The notes beneath the pieces are model-generated. The model worked only from the letters and a program-made list of their open reading frames with translations. It was not told where the DNA came from and did not search any database. Positions 17,052 to 24,465 of a stretch of 33,891 nucleotides of DNA are shown in pieces. The number at the start of each line of letters is the position of its first letter. Position 1 is the first letter of the stretch. The stretch lies in contig JALEII010000060.1 in assembly GCA_022770345.1 (NCBI GenBank), forward strand, positions 1-33,891, read 5' to 3'. Source of the DNA: Clostridiales bacterium. GTDB lineage: Bacteria; Bacillota; Clostridia; Oscillospirales; Oscillospiraceae. The translations under genes and the position numbers were made by a program.

Positions 17052-18683
17052 TTGAGGCAGACCATAAACGGAGCCGATTTCCGCAGAATGCTGCTGAGCG
17101 CTGCCGCAGCCATTGAGATCAACAAACAGAAGCTCAATGAGCTGAATGTGTTCCCGGTGCCGGACGGAGATACCGGTACCAATATGTCCATGACCATTAA
17201 CGCCGCCGCTTCCGACCTGCGGAAGCTGGAGGACCCCACGCTGGAGAAGGCCGCTTCCGCTGCCGCCTCCGCCATGCTGCGGGGCGCCCGGGGCAACTCC
17301 GGCGTGATTCTTTCCCTGCTGATGCGGGGCATTTCCAAGAAGCTCAAGGGCGCCAGCGAATGTGACGGCGTGCTGTGGGCCAATGCTTTGCAGGAAGGCG
17401 TGGACGCCGCCTACAAGGCCGTGATGAAGCCCGCTGAGGGCACCATCCTGACCGTGGCCCGGCTGGCCGCCGCCAAGGCCCTGGCCGCCGCCAACGAGAA
17501 CAACTACCTGGAATTCGTCCAGGAGCAGGCTCTGGAAGCGGCGAAAATCGCTCTGGCCGATACCGTGAACCAGAACCCGGTGCTGAAAAAGGCCGGCGTG
17601 GTGGACGCAGGCGGCAAGGGCTGGTGCTTCGTGCTGGAAGCCATGCTGCTGGCCCTCCGGGGCGAGGATGTTGTCGTCCCCGAAAACGGCGAGAGTGCCG
17701 AGGTGAAGGAGAGCGCTGATTTCTCCGACTTCGCCGACGAGGACATCACCTTTACCTACTGCACGGAGTTTATCGTCTCCCGGGAGAACGGCAATGACCC
17801 GGAAGATCTGCGTGCGTTTCTGTCCGAGCTGGGCGACAGTCTGGTGCTGGTGGACGACGATGAGATCATCAAAGTCCATGTGCATACCAATAACCCCGGT
17901 ACAGCCCTGCAGGAGGCCCTGAAATACGGCTCCTTCGTCACCGTGAAAATTGAAAATATGCGCCTGCAGCACACCGAGAAGGTGCTGAGTGAGCAGGAGC
18001 TGTCCCCGAAGATCGCCGAGCCGGAAAAAGCTCTGGGCGTGGTCAGTGTCTGCGCCGGCAAGGGCCTTGGCGAAGTGTTCAGCAATCTGGGCGTGGACGG
18101 CATCATTTCCGGCGGCCAGACCATGAACCCCAGCACTCAGGACATTCTGGAGGCCGTGAACAGGGTCCCCGCCGAGACTGTGTTCATTCTGCCCAACAAT
18201 AAGAATATCATTATGGCAGCCCAGCAGGTGGAGGGCCTGACCCCCAAAAAGGTCGTGGTCATCCCCAGCAAGACCGTCCCCCAGGGCGTCACCGCCATGC
18301 TGAGCTTCAACCCGGAGGGCAGCGTGGAGGAAAATACCGAGGCCATGAACGAGGCCCTGGACACCGTGGACACCATGCAGATCACCTATGCCGCCCGGAA
18401 TTCCGACTTTGACGGCTACGACATCCACGAGGGCGACTATCTGGCCATGTACGGCAGTGCCCTGTTCGGCACCAGCCGGGACATCAAGGTGCTGCTCCGG
18501 TCCCTGGCCGAGAAAGTCCACGCCGACGGCCGGGAGTTCGTCACCATCTACTACGGTGCGGACATCACCCCCAAGCAGGCCCAGAAGGCTGCGGATATTT
18601 TCACCCAGCTTTGCCCCGGAGCGGACGTGAATCTGCTCAGCGGCGGCCAGCCGGTGTATTACTACCTGATCTCCGCAGAATAA
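17052..18683 (+). CDS. DAK2-domain protein, YloV/FakA-like (fatty acid kinase catalytic subunit family)
   Basis: FRRMLLSAAAAIEINKQKLNELNVFPVPDGDTGTNMSMT; TTG start after GGAGGTG (the ORF track starts at 17025). Confidence 0.88.
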   Translation: MRQTINGADFRRMLLSAAAAIEINKQKLNELNVFPVPDGDTGTNMSMTINAAASDLRKLEDPTLEKAASAAASAMLRGARGNSGVILSLLMRGISKKLKGASECDGVLWANALQEGVDAAYKAVMKPAEGTILTVARLAAAKALAAANENNYLEFVQEQALEAAKIALADTVNQNPVLKKAGVVDAGGKGWCFVLEAMLLALRGEDVVVPENGESAEVKESADFSDFADEDITFTYCTEFIVSRENGNDPEDLRAFLSELGDSLVLVDDDEIIKVHVHTNNPGTALQEALKYGSFVTVKIENMRLQHTEKVLSEQELSPKIAEPEKALGVVSVCAGKGLGEVFSNLGVDGIISGGQTMNPSTQDILEAVNRVPAETVFILPNNKNIIMAAQQVEGLTPKKVVVIPSKTVPQGVTAMLSFNPEGSVEENTEAMNEALDTVDTMQITYAARNSDFDGYDIHEGDYLAMYGSALFGTSRDIKVLLRSLAEKVHADGREFVTIYYGADITPKQAQKAADIFTQLCPGADVNLLSGGQPVYYYLISAE

Positions 18684-18765
18684 CGTGTTCCCTGCCCGGC
18701 GGGAGGCCCCTCTCGCCGGGCGAAGTTTTCGGGAGAGGCCTTGTGGATGCAGTACCGTCTCTGAA

Positions 18766-18788
18766 TGTAGGGGCGGCGTGCCCCTACA
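18766..18788. repeat. Palindromic intergenic repeat, family A
   Basis: tgtaggggcggcgtgcccctaca. Confidence 0.75.
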
Positions 18789-18809
18789 CACAATAACCCC
18801 CCCTACCAC

Positions 18810-18861
18810 CCCTCATCCGGCCGCTTTGCGGCCACCTTCCCTCAGGGGAAGGCTTTTTCTC
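18810..18861 (+). repeat. Intergenic repeat, family B
   Basis: ccctcatccggccgctttgcggccaccttccctcaggggaaggcttttt; matches 8212-8270. Confidence 0.75.
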
Positions 18862-18885
18862 AAAAACCACGAAAGGAGCCGATCG

Positions 18886-19728
18886 ATGAGACCCGGAAAG
18901 AAAAAACAATTTCTCCAGCGAAGCGCGTCCGCCGTGCATACCATCGGCTCGCTGCATTTACCCCTTCACGCGGCCCACGCAGGCTATTTCATTGTACTGG
19001 CCGTATTCCCCACACTGGTACTGCTGCTGAGTCTGCTGCGCTACACCCCGCTCCACGTGGAAACGCTCACGGAGCTGCTGGACGGCGTGCTCCCGGCAGC
19101 CCTGCTGCCTGCGGCGGAACGGCTCATTATCAGCACCTACGCCAATACCTCCAAGACCATGGTAGGCCTCTCCGCCGTAACGGCCCTGTGGTCCGCCAGC
19201 CGGGGCGTGTACGGCCTGCTCACCGGGCTGAACGCCATTTACGGCGTGTCCGAAAACCGGGGGTATGTGCACACCCGGCTCATCAGTATGCTCTACACCT
19301 TTCTCTTTCTGGTGGTTCTGTTGCTGACCCTGGCCCTGCACGTGTTCGGCACCACCATTGCCGAAGCCCTGAACGCCAGCCGGAATCCCTTTCTGAATTT
19401 CCTGGCGGACATTCTGGAAATGCGGTTTTTCCTGCTGCTTCTGGTCCAGACCGTAATCTTCACCGCCATGTATATGGTCCTGCCCAACGAGCATAACCGG
19501 CTGGAATACTCCCTGCCCGGAGCGCTTCTGGCCTCCATTGGCTGGCAGGTCTTTTCCCAGGCCTTCTCCGTGTATGTGGAGCATTTCCCCAGCTACGCCA
19601 ACATCTACGGCAGTGTGTACGCCGTGGCGCTGTCCATGCTGTGGCTGTATTTCTGCCTGTATATTCTGTTTTTCGGCGGGGTCCTGAACCGGCTGCTGCT
19701 GGATTGGAACAAAGAACCGGAAAGCTGA
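18886..19728 (+). CDS. YihY/BrkB-family membrane protein
   Basis: HAAHAGYFIVLAVFPTLVLLLSLL...TALWSASRGVYGLLTGLNAIYGV...LPGALLASIGWQVFSQAFSVYVEHFPSYANIYGSVYAV. Start MRPGKKKQF at 18886 with GAAAGGAG RBS. Confidence 0.9.
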   Translation: MRPGKKKQFLQRSASAVHTIGSLHLPLHAAHAGYFIVLAVFPTLVLLLSLLRYTPLHVETLTELLDGVLPAALLPAAERLIISTYANTSKTMVGLSAVTALWSASRGVYGLLTGLNAIYGVSENRGYVHTRLISMLYTFLFLVVLLLTLALHVFGTTIAEALNASRNPFLNFLADILEMRFFLLLLVQTVIFTAMYMVLPNEHNRLEYSLPGALLASIGWQVFSQAFSVYVEHFPSYANIYGSVYAVALSMLWLYFCLYILFFGGVLNRLLLDWNKEPES

Positions 19729-19800
19729 TTTTTCTTTTCATTTCGTTTATGATTTTGACACAATTCCCGGGTAACGTGGATAAAAAAGGAGGGGGCTGCC

Positions 19801-20634
19801 ATGTTCGGCTTTGTTGCCGCCAGCGTGGAGGAATTGACACCGGAGGAAAAGCAGCGCTACAACAGCGTTTATTGCGGGATTTGCCGCCGTATCCGCAGCC
19901 AGTCCTCCAATCTGTCCCGGCTGACACTCAGCTATGACACCACGTTCCTGGCTCTGCTTTTGATGAGTCTCTATGAGCCGGAGGAGACCGGCGGCGATCA
20001 CGCCTGTGTGCTGCATCCTATCCGGAAAAAGCACTGGGTGGATAACGCATGCATCCGCTATGCTGCCGACATGAATGTCATTCTGGCCTATTACAACGCC
20101 CTGGACGACTGGGAGGACGACCACCGGACAGGCGCAAAAATGCTTGTCGGCATTCTCGGCAAAGAGAAGAACCGCATTGAAAATGCCTATCCCCGGCAGT
20201 GCGAGGCCATCCGGTCCTGTCTGCAAGAGCTTTCCGCACTGGAAAAGGAACACTGCGCCAATCCGGACCTGCCTGCCGGGTGCTTCGGGCGGCTCATGGG
20301 GGAACTGCTGGTCTGGAAAGAGGACCTGTGGGCGGAAACTCTGCGGCAAATGGGCAACGGCCTGGGCCGGTTCATTTATCTGGCCGATGCCGCCGTGGAT
20401 TATGTTGCCGACGAGAAGAAAAAGAAATACAATCCCTTTCTGGCCATGGGCACCGGCAATGACCCAAAGCGCTGGGAGGAATATCTGGTGCTGGCTATGG
20501 GCCGCTGCACCGGCTGCTTTGAAAAGCTGCCGCTGGTGCAGGACAAGGCCATTCTGGACAACATTCTGTACAGCGGCGTCTGGATAGAGCTACACCGCCA
20601 GCAGCGCAAGGACCAACGGAAGGAGGAGCAATGA
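19801..20634 (+). CDS. DUF5685-family protein
   Basis: [34 protein letters not shown]...[23 protein letters not shown]. Confidence 0.7.
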   Translation: MFGFVAASVEELTPEEKQRYNSVYCGICRRIRSQSSNLSRLTLSYDTTFLALLLMSLYEPEETGGDHACVLHPIRKKHWVDNACIRYAADMNVILAYYNALDDWEDDHRTGAKMLVGILGKEKNRIENAYPRQCEAIRSCLQELSALEKEHCANPDLPAGCFGRLMGELLVWKEDLWAETLRQMGNGLGRFIYLADAAVDYVADEKKKKYNPFLAMGTGNDPKRWEEYLVLAMGRCTGCFEKLPLVQDKAILDNILYSGVWIELHRQQRKDQRKEEQ

Positions 20635-21266
20635 TGGACGATCCCTATAAAGTGCTGGGCTTAAGCCCAGATGCCTCCGACGAAGAAGTCAAGAAAGCCT
20701 ACCGCCGTCTGGCCAAGCAATATCACCCGGACCTGAACCCCGGGGACCCAGTGGCCGCCAAGAAAATGCAGGAGATCAACGCCGCCTACGAGCAGATCAA
20801 GAACCCAGAAAAGGCCCGTCCCTCCGGCAATTCCGGCTCCTACGGGGGCTACAACCCCTACGGCAGCGGTTACGGTGGGTCCTACGGCGGCGAAAGCCGG
20901 TCCTCGGAGGCCTCCTATCAGCAGGCGGCTTATAATTACATTCGCTTCGGCCGGTATCAGGAGGCCCTAAACGCCCTGAGCAACGACACCAACCGGAACG
21001 CCCAGTGGTACTATCTTTCCGCACTGGCCAACGACGGTCTTGGCAACTCCGTAACGGCGCTGGAGCATATCCGCCGGGCGGTGAGCATGGAGCCGAACAA
21101 TCCCCTGTATCTGCAGACCCTGAACGAGATTGAAAACGGTGGCGCCGCTTATCGCCGGACTGCCGGAAACTACCGAGGCTTCGGAGCGGCGGGGGGGCTG
21201 TGTCCCAGCCTGTGCCTGTGCTACGCCTCTCAGTTTTGCTGCGGCGGGAGGGTGTTCTGCTGCTGA
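20631..21266 (+). CDS. J-domain protein with TPR-like region and Cys-rich C-terminus
   Basis: [54 protein letters not shown] (HPD present); C-terminus [24 protein letters not shown]; 4-nt ATGA overlap with the upstream gene. Confidence 0.88.
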   Translation: MMDDPYKVLGLSPDASDEEVKKAYRRLAKQYHPDLNPGDPVAAKKMQEINAAYEQIKNPEKARPSGNSGSYGGYNPYGSGYGGSYGGESRSSEASYQQAAYNYIRFGRYQEALNALSNDTNRNAQWYYLSALANDGLGNSVTALEHIRRAVSMEPNNPLYLQTLNEIENGGAAYRRTAGNYRGFGAAGGLCPSLCLCYASQFCCGGRVFCC

Positions 21267-21272
21267 AAAATC

Positions 21273-21301
21273 TTGACGAATTCTCCGATGTCTGCTAAAA
21301 T
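21273..21301 (+). promoter_or_regulatory. Sigma-A-type promoter for the DUF4430 gene
   Basis: TTGACG - 17 nt - TAAAAT. Confidence 0.75.
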
Positions 21302-21353
21302 AGCGTCTGTTTGGCCGAAAAGCCATACAGACGCGTTTTTAGGAGGAAAAACC

Positions 21354-21752
21354 ATGAAGAACAAGAAGTTGTTCATCGCTCTGGTGGCCTTGGTGGCCAT
21401 TGTTGCCATTGTGCTGGGTGTGTACTTTGCCACCCGTCCCGCCACCAGCGAAGGCGGCAAGGCCGTCACCGTGACCGTGGTCCATAAGGACGGCAGCGAG
21501 AAGGTCTTTACCTACCACACCGATGAGGAATACCTGGGCACGGTGCTGGTAGACGAGGGCCTGGTGGAAGGTGAGCAGAGCAATTACGGCCTGTACATCA
21601 AGGCCGTGGACGGCGAGACCGCCGACTACAACACCGACGGCAGCTACTGGGCCTTCTATCAGGGCGATGCCTACGCCGAGCTGGGCGTGGACCAGACCCC
21701 CATCCATGACGGCGACAGCTTCAAGCTGGTCTATACCGCTGCCAACGGCTAA
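21354..21752 (+). CDS. DUF4430-domain secreted or membrane-anchored protein
   Basis: Signal/TM MKNKKLFIALVALVAIVAIVLGVYF; YLGTVLVDEGLV...YIKAVDGETADYNTDGSYWAFYQGDAYAELGVDQTPIHDGDSFKLVYT; AGGAGG RBS. Confidence 0.82.
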   Translation: MKNKKLFIALVALVAIVAIVLGVYFATRPATSEGGKAVTVTVVHKDGSEKVFTYHTDEEYLGTVLVDEGLVEGEQSNYGLYIKAVDGETADYNTDGSYWAFYQGDAYAELGVDQTPIHDGDSFKLVYTAANG

Positions 21753-21753
21753 A

Positions 21754-21787
21754 ATTTTCCCCGGTCCGCTGGGACCGGGGAATTTTT
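21754..21787 (+). terminator. Rho-independent terminator of the DUF4430 gene
   Basis: aattttccccggtcc-gctg-ggaccggggaattttt. Confidence 0.88.
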
Positions 21788-21836
21788 GGAAGATTGTGGG
21801 TAACATAACGTCAAAATTATTGCCGGCAACAATCAA

Positions 21837-21860
21837 CCCTTCCTCCAGGGGAAGGCTTTT
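21837..21860 (+). repeat. Partial copy of intergenic repeat family B
   Basis: ccttcctccaggggaaggctttt matches the 3' part of the copies at 8212 and 18810. Confidence 0.55.
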
Positions 21861-21967
21861 CGCTTCTGCATATGAAAGTCGACGGGCAAAACGTGCCTCG
21901 CCCCTACTGTGCCATTATGCCGTGCCGTTTGTCCCCAATCGATCCGAATATTTCCTTCTTTTCCCGG

Positions 21968-22705
21968 TTACAATGCTTCCGAGGGACCAACCAGGGTTCC
22001 CGGAGCGCCGGTGAAGGCCGACAGGACCTCGATGGTCAGCCCATGCTCCCGGGCCAGCAGCACACTGCGGTCATGGAGCACCTGGGCGCCCCCTTCGATG
22101 AGTGCCAGCATGGCCTCATAGCTGAGCCGCCCGAACCGCCGGGCCTCCGGGTATCTTCTTGGGTCCCGGTCATAAATCCCGTCCACATCCGTGAAGATCT
22201 GGCACACGTCTGCCTTCAAAAAGGCCGCCAAGGCCACCGCCGTAGTATCGGACCCGCCCCGGCCCAAAGTTGTCACGTCCCCGGCATCGTTATAGCCCTG
22301 AAAGCCCGCCGTAACGACAATTTTCCCCGCTTCCAATTCCTGGCGGATGCGCTCCCCGGTCAGGTCCAGTATTTTCGCATTGCCATGAACCCCGTCCGTA
22401 TGGATGCCCGCCTGATAGCCCGTCAGGCTCACCGCCGGTGCGCCCAAGGCCCCGATAGCCATGGCCGTCAGTGCTGCGGACATCTGCTCCCCGGCCGCCA
22501 GAAGGGCATCCATTTCCCGCAGGGACCCCCGCGGGTTCACCTCCGCCGCCTGCCGGACCAGCCGGTCCGTGGTGTCCCCCTGGGCGGAAACCACCAGAAG
22601 GACCTCCGCCCCCTGAGCATGGAGCAGCACCGCCCGCCGGGCCGCATTGCGGAGCCTTCCGGCATCGGCCAGAGAAGTTCCACCGTATTTTTGCACGATC
22701 CGCAA
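21968..22705 (-). CDS. Aspartate kinase catalytic domain only (no ACT domains)
   Basis: MRIVQKYGGTSLADAGRLR...LLAAGEQMSAAL...TAGFQGYNDAGDVTTLGRGGSDTTAVALAAFLKADVCQIFTDVDGIYDRDPR; ends just after the kinase domain (...GAPGTLVGPSEAL). Confidence 0.9.
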   Translation of the reverse strand: MRIVQKYGGTSLADAGRLRNAARRAVLLHAQGAEVLLVVSAQGDTTDRLVRQAAEVNPRGSLREMDALLAAGEQMSAALTAMAIGALGAPAVSLTGYQAGIHTDGVHGNAKILDLTGERIRQELEAGKIVVTAGFQGYNDAGDVTTLGRGGSDTTAVALAAFLKADVCQIFTDVDGIYDRDPRRYPEARRFGRLSYEAMLALIEGGAQVLHDRSVLLAREHGLTIEVLSAFTGAPGTLVGPSEAL

Positions 22706-22789
22706 AATTTCTCACCTCCGGGTCATTCTATGACGAAAGAGGTAAGAAAATTCCGGGCCGAAAACCGGCCCGGAAGAAAACTATGCTTT

Positions 22790-23233
22790 TTAGGAACCTG
22801 CCAGAATGTCCGCCTTGATAACGCCCCTGGTCTCCCGCATCTCCCGGAGGAACTCCTCCAGCGGCACGTTCAACCCGATGGTCTCCGCCGAAATAGTCAC
22901 TACGGCGCAGCCGTTGGTGGGCACGATGGAGTTGATCGTCAGGATATTGGCCTGCCGCTGCGCAAACAGGTTCAGGATCAGAGAAAGCTGGCCCGGGGTA
23001 TCGTGCAGCAGCAACTGCAGGGTAATGACCCGGCCGTTCATCATGTTCTCAAAGGGCAGCACCATATCCCGGTACTTGTAAAATGCGCTGCGGCTGATCC
23101 CCACAATATGGGTCGCCTCGTTGACGGTCTTGGCCTCGCCGGTCTGGATCAGCTCCCGTGCCTGGGCCACCTTCAAAAAGATCTCCGGCAGTGCGGATGC
23201 TTCCACGATGTAGAACTTTGGATTCTTAGACAT
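22790..23233 (-). CDS. ACT-domain regulatory protein (PheB-like), HTH-like N-terminus
   Basis: MSKNPKFYIVEASALPEIFLKVAQARELI...VNEATHIVGISRSAFYKYRDMVLPF...ITLQLLLHDTPGQLSLILNLFAQRQANILTINSIVPTNGCAVVTI. Confidence 0.88.
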   Translation of the reverse strand: MSKNPKFYIVEASALPEIFLKVAQARELIQTGEAKTVNEATHIVGISRSAFYKYRDMVLPFENMMNGRVITLQLLLHDTPGQLSLILNLFAQRQANILTINSIVPTNGCAVVTISAETIGLNVPLEEFLREMRETRGVIKADILAGS

Positions 23234-23295
23234 ACGTCGCCTCCTGAAATTATTATTTGTTCATATTGTCCCACAGAGATGTTCATCTGCCAACC

Positions 23296-23323
23296 ATTGT
23301 ACCACACTTTTCCCGAAATGCAA
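23296..23323 (-). promoter_or_regulatory. Sigma-A-type promoter for the ACT protein gene
   Basis: - strand TTGCAT - 16 nt - TACAAT. Confidence 0.65.
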
Positions 23324-23358
23324 GCCCTTTCGTCATTTTGTTTTTGGAGGTGAAGGAT

Positions 23359-24390
23359 TTGGCCCATTTTCCATGGCGGCGGACACTTGCCCTACTGTGT
23401 GTTTTTGGGGCAGCCTGGCTGGGGTTACGCTGGCTTTTCCCGCTGTTTCTTCCTTTTTTCCTGGGGGGTAGTCTGGCCTTGCTGGCGGAGCCTGCGGTGA
23501 AGTTTTTCTCCCGGAAAATGCCAAGGAGCTGGGCCTGTGTATTGGCAGTGAGCCTTTTGCTTCTGCTGCTGGCCGGACTTCTGGTGCTGCTGTGCTCGGC
23601 CATCGTGCGAAATCTGGGTCTGCTGGCGGGAGCCCTGCCGGACATGGAGCGCGCCGCCGCCGACGCTCTGTCCCTCCTTCGCTCCCGGCTAACCCTACTG
23701 GTGGAAAAGCTGCCGGAGAATTTGCAGTCCACAGCCCAACACAGCCTGTCCAGGCTCTTTGAAAGCGGAATGAATTTCACGGACGATGCAGTCCGGGCGC
23801 TGCCTGCCGTCATTACGGGCTTCCTGGGGGCCGTCTCCGGCAGTGCCTTGACCGTGGGCACCGGGGTCCTGTCCGCCTATATGATCTCCCTGCGGCGGCC
23901 GAAAATTCAGAAATGGTTGGCTCAGCGTTTTTCCCCGGAACGCCGGGAGGCCTTCCTGCTGCGGCTGGCACAAATTCGCAGCGTCGTTGGGGGCTGGCTC
24001 CGGGCGCAATCGGTGCTGCTGCTCCTGACGTTCACCATTGTCTCCGCCGGACTGCTGATTTTACGGATTCCCTATGCCCCCCTGTGGGCCGGGGGCGTGG
24101 CGCTGGTGGACGCTCTGCCGGTGCTGGGGTCCGGCACGGTACTGCTGCCCTGGGCCTTGATTTCTTTATTACAGGGGCATCTGCCCCGTGCTTTGGGCCT
24201 GCTGGCCACCTATGCCTGCGCCGCCCTGGCCCGCTCCACGTTGGAACCCCGGCTGGTTGGCCGCCATCTGGGGCTGGACCCCCTGGTGACGCTGGCCTGC
24301 CTGTATCTGGGCTACCGGCTCTGGGGCTTCGCCGGGCTGATTCTCTCCCCCATGCTGGGAAGCATCGCCATGGAACTGGCCCGAAACTGA
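23359..24390 (+). CDS. AI-2E-family permease, sporulation integral membrane protein YtvI-like
   Basis: Multi-TM protein with LFPLFLPFFLGGSLALLAEPAVKFFSRK...AGGVALVDALPVLGSGTVLLPWALISLLQG; TTG start after GGAGGTG (ORF track start 23257). Confidence 0.82.
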   Translation: MAHFPWRRTLALLCVFGAAWLGLRWLFPLFLPFFLGGSLALLAEPAVKFFSRKMPRSWACVLAVSLLLLLLAGLLVLLCSAIVRNLGLLAGALPDMERAAADALSLLRSRLTLLVEKLPENLQSTAQHSLSRLFESGMNFTDDAVRALPAVITGFLGAVSGSALTVGTGVLSAYMISLRRPKIQKWLAQRFSPERREAFLLRLAQIRSVVGGWLRAQSVLLLLTFTIVSAGLLILRIPYAPLWAGGVALVDALPVLGSGTVLLPWALISLLQGHLPRALGLLATYACAALARSTLEPRLVGRHLGLDPLVTLACLYLGYRLWGFAGLILSPMLGSIAMELARN

Positions 24391-24408
24391 AAATTTACGA
24401 TTTTCCTA

Positions 24409-24437
24409 TTGTGCATCCCCCGGCTTTTTGCTATAAT
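24409..24437 (+). promoter_or_regulatory. Sigma-A-type promoter for recJ
   Basis: TTGTGC - 17 nt - TATAAT. Confidence 0.65.
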
Positions 24438-24465
24438 TAGGAGAAAAGCTGTTTATTGGATGTGC

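Noticed and set aside
15042-18809. Long - strand ORFs (529 aa and 614 aa)
   Set aside because: Shadow ORFs antisense to gpmI, Asp23 and YloV genes.
8162-21906. Repeated short palindromes as a possible CRISPR array
   Set aside because: Copies are kilobases apart, differ in sequence, and lack regular spacers or cas genes.
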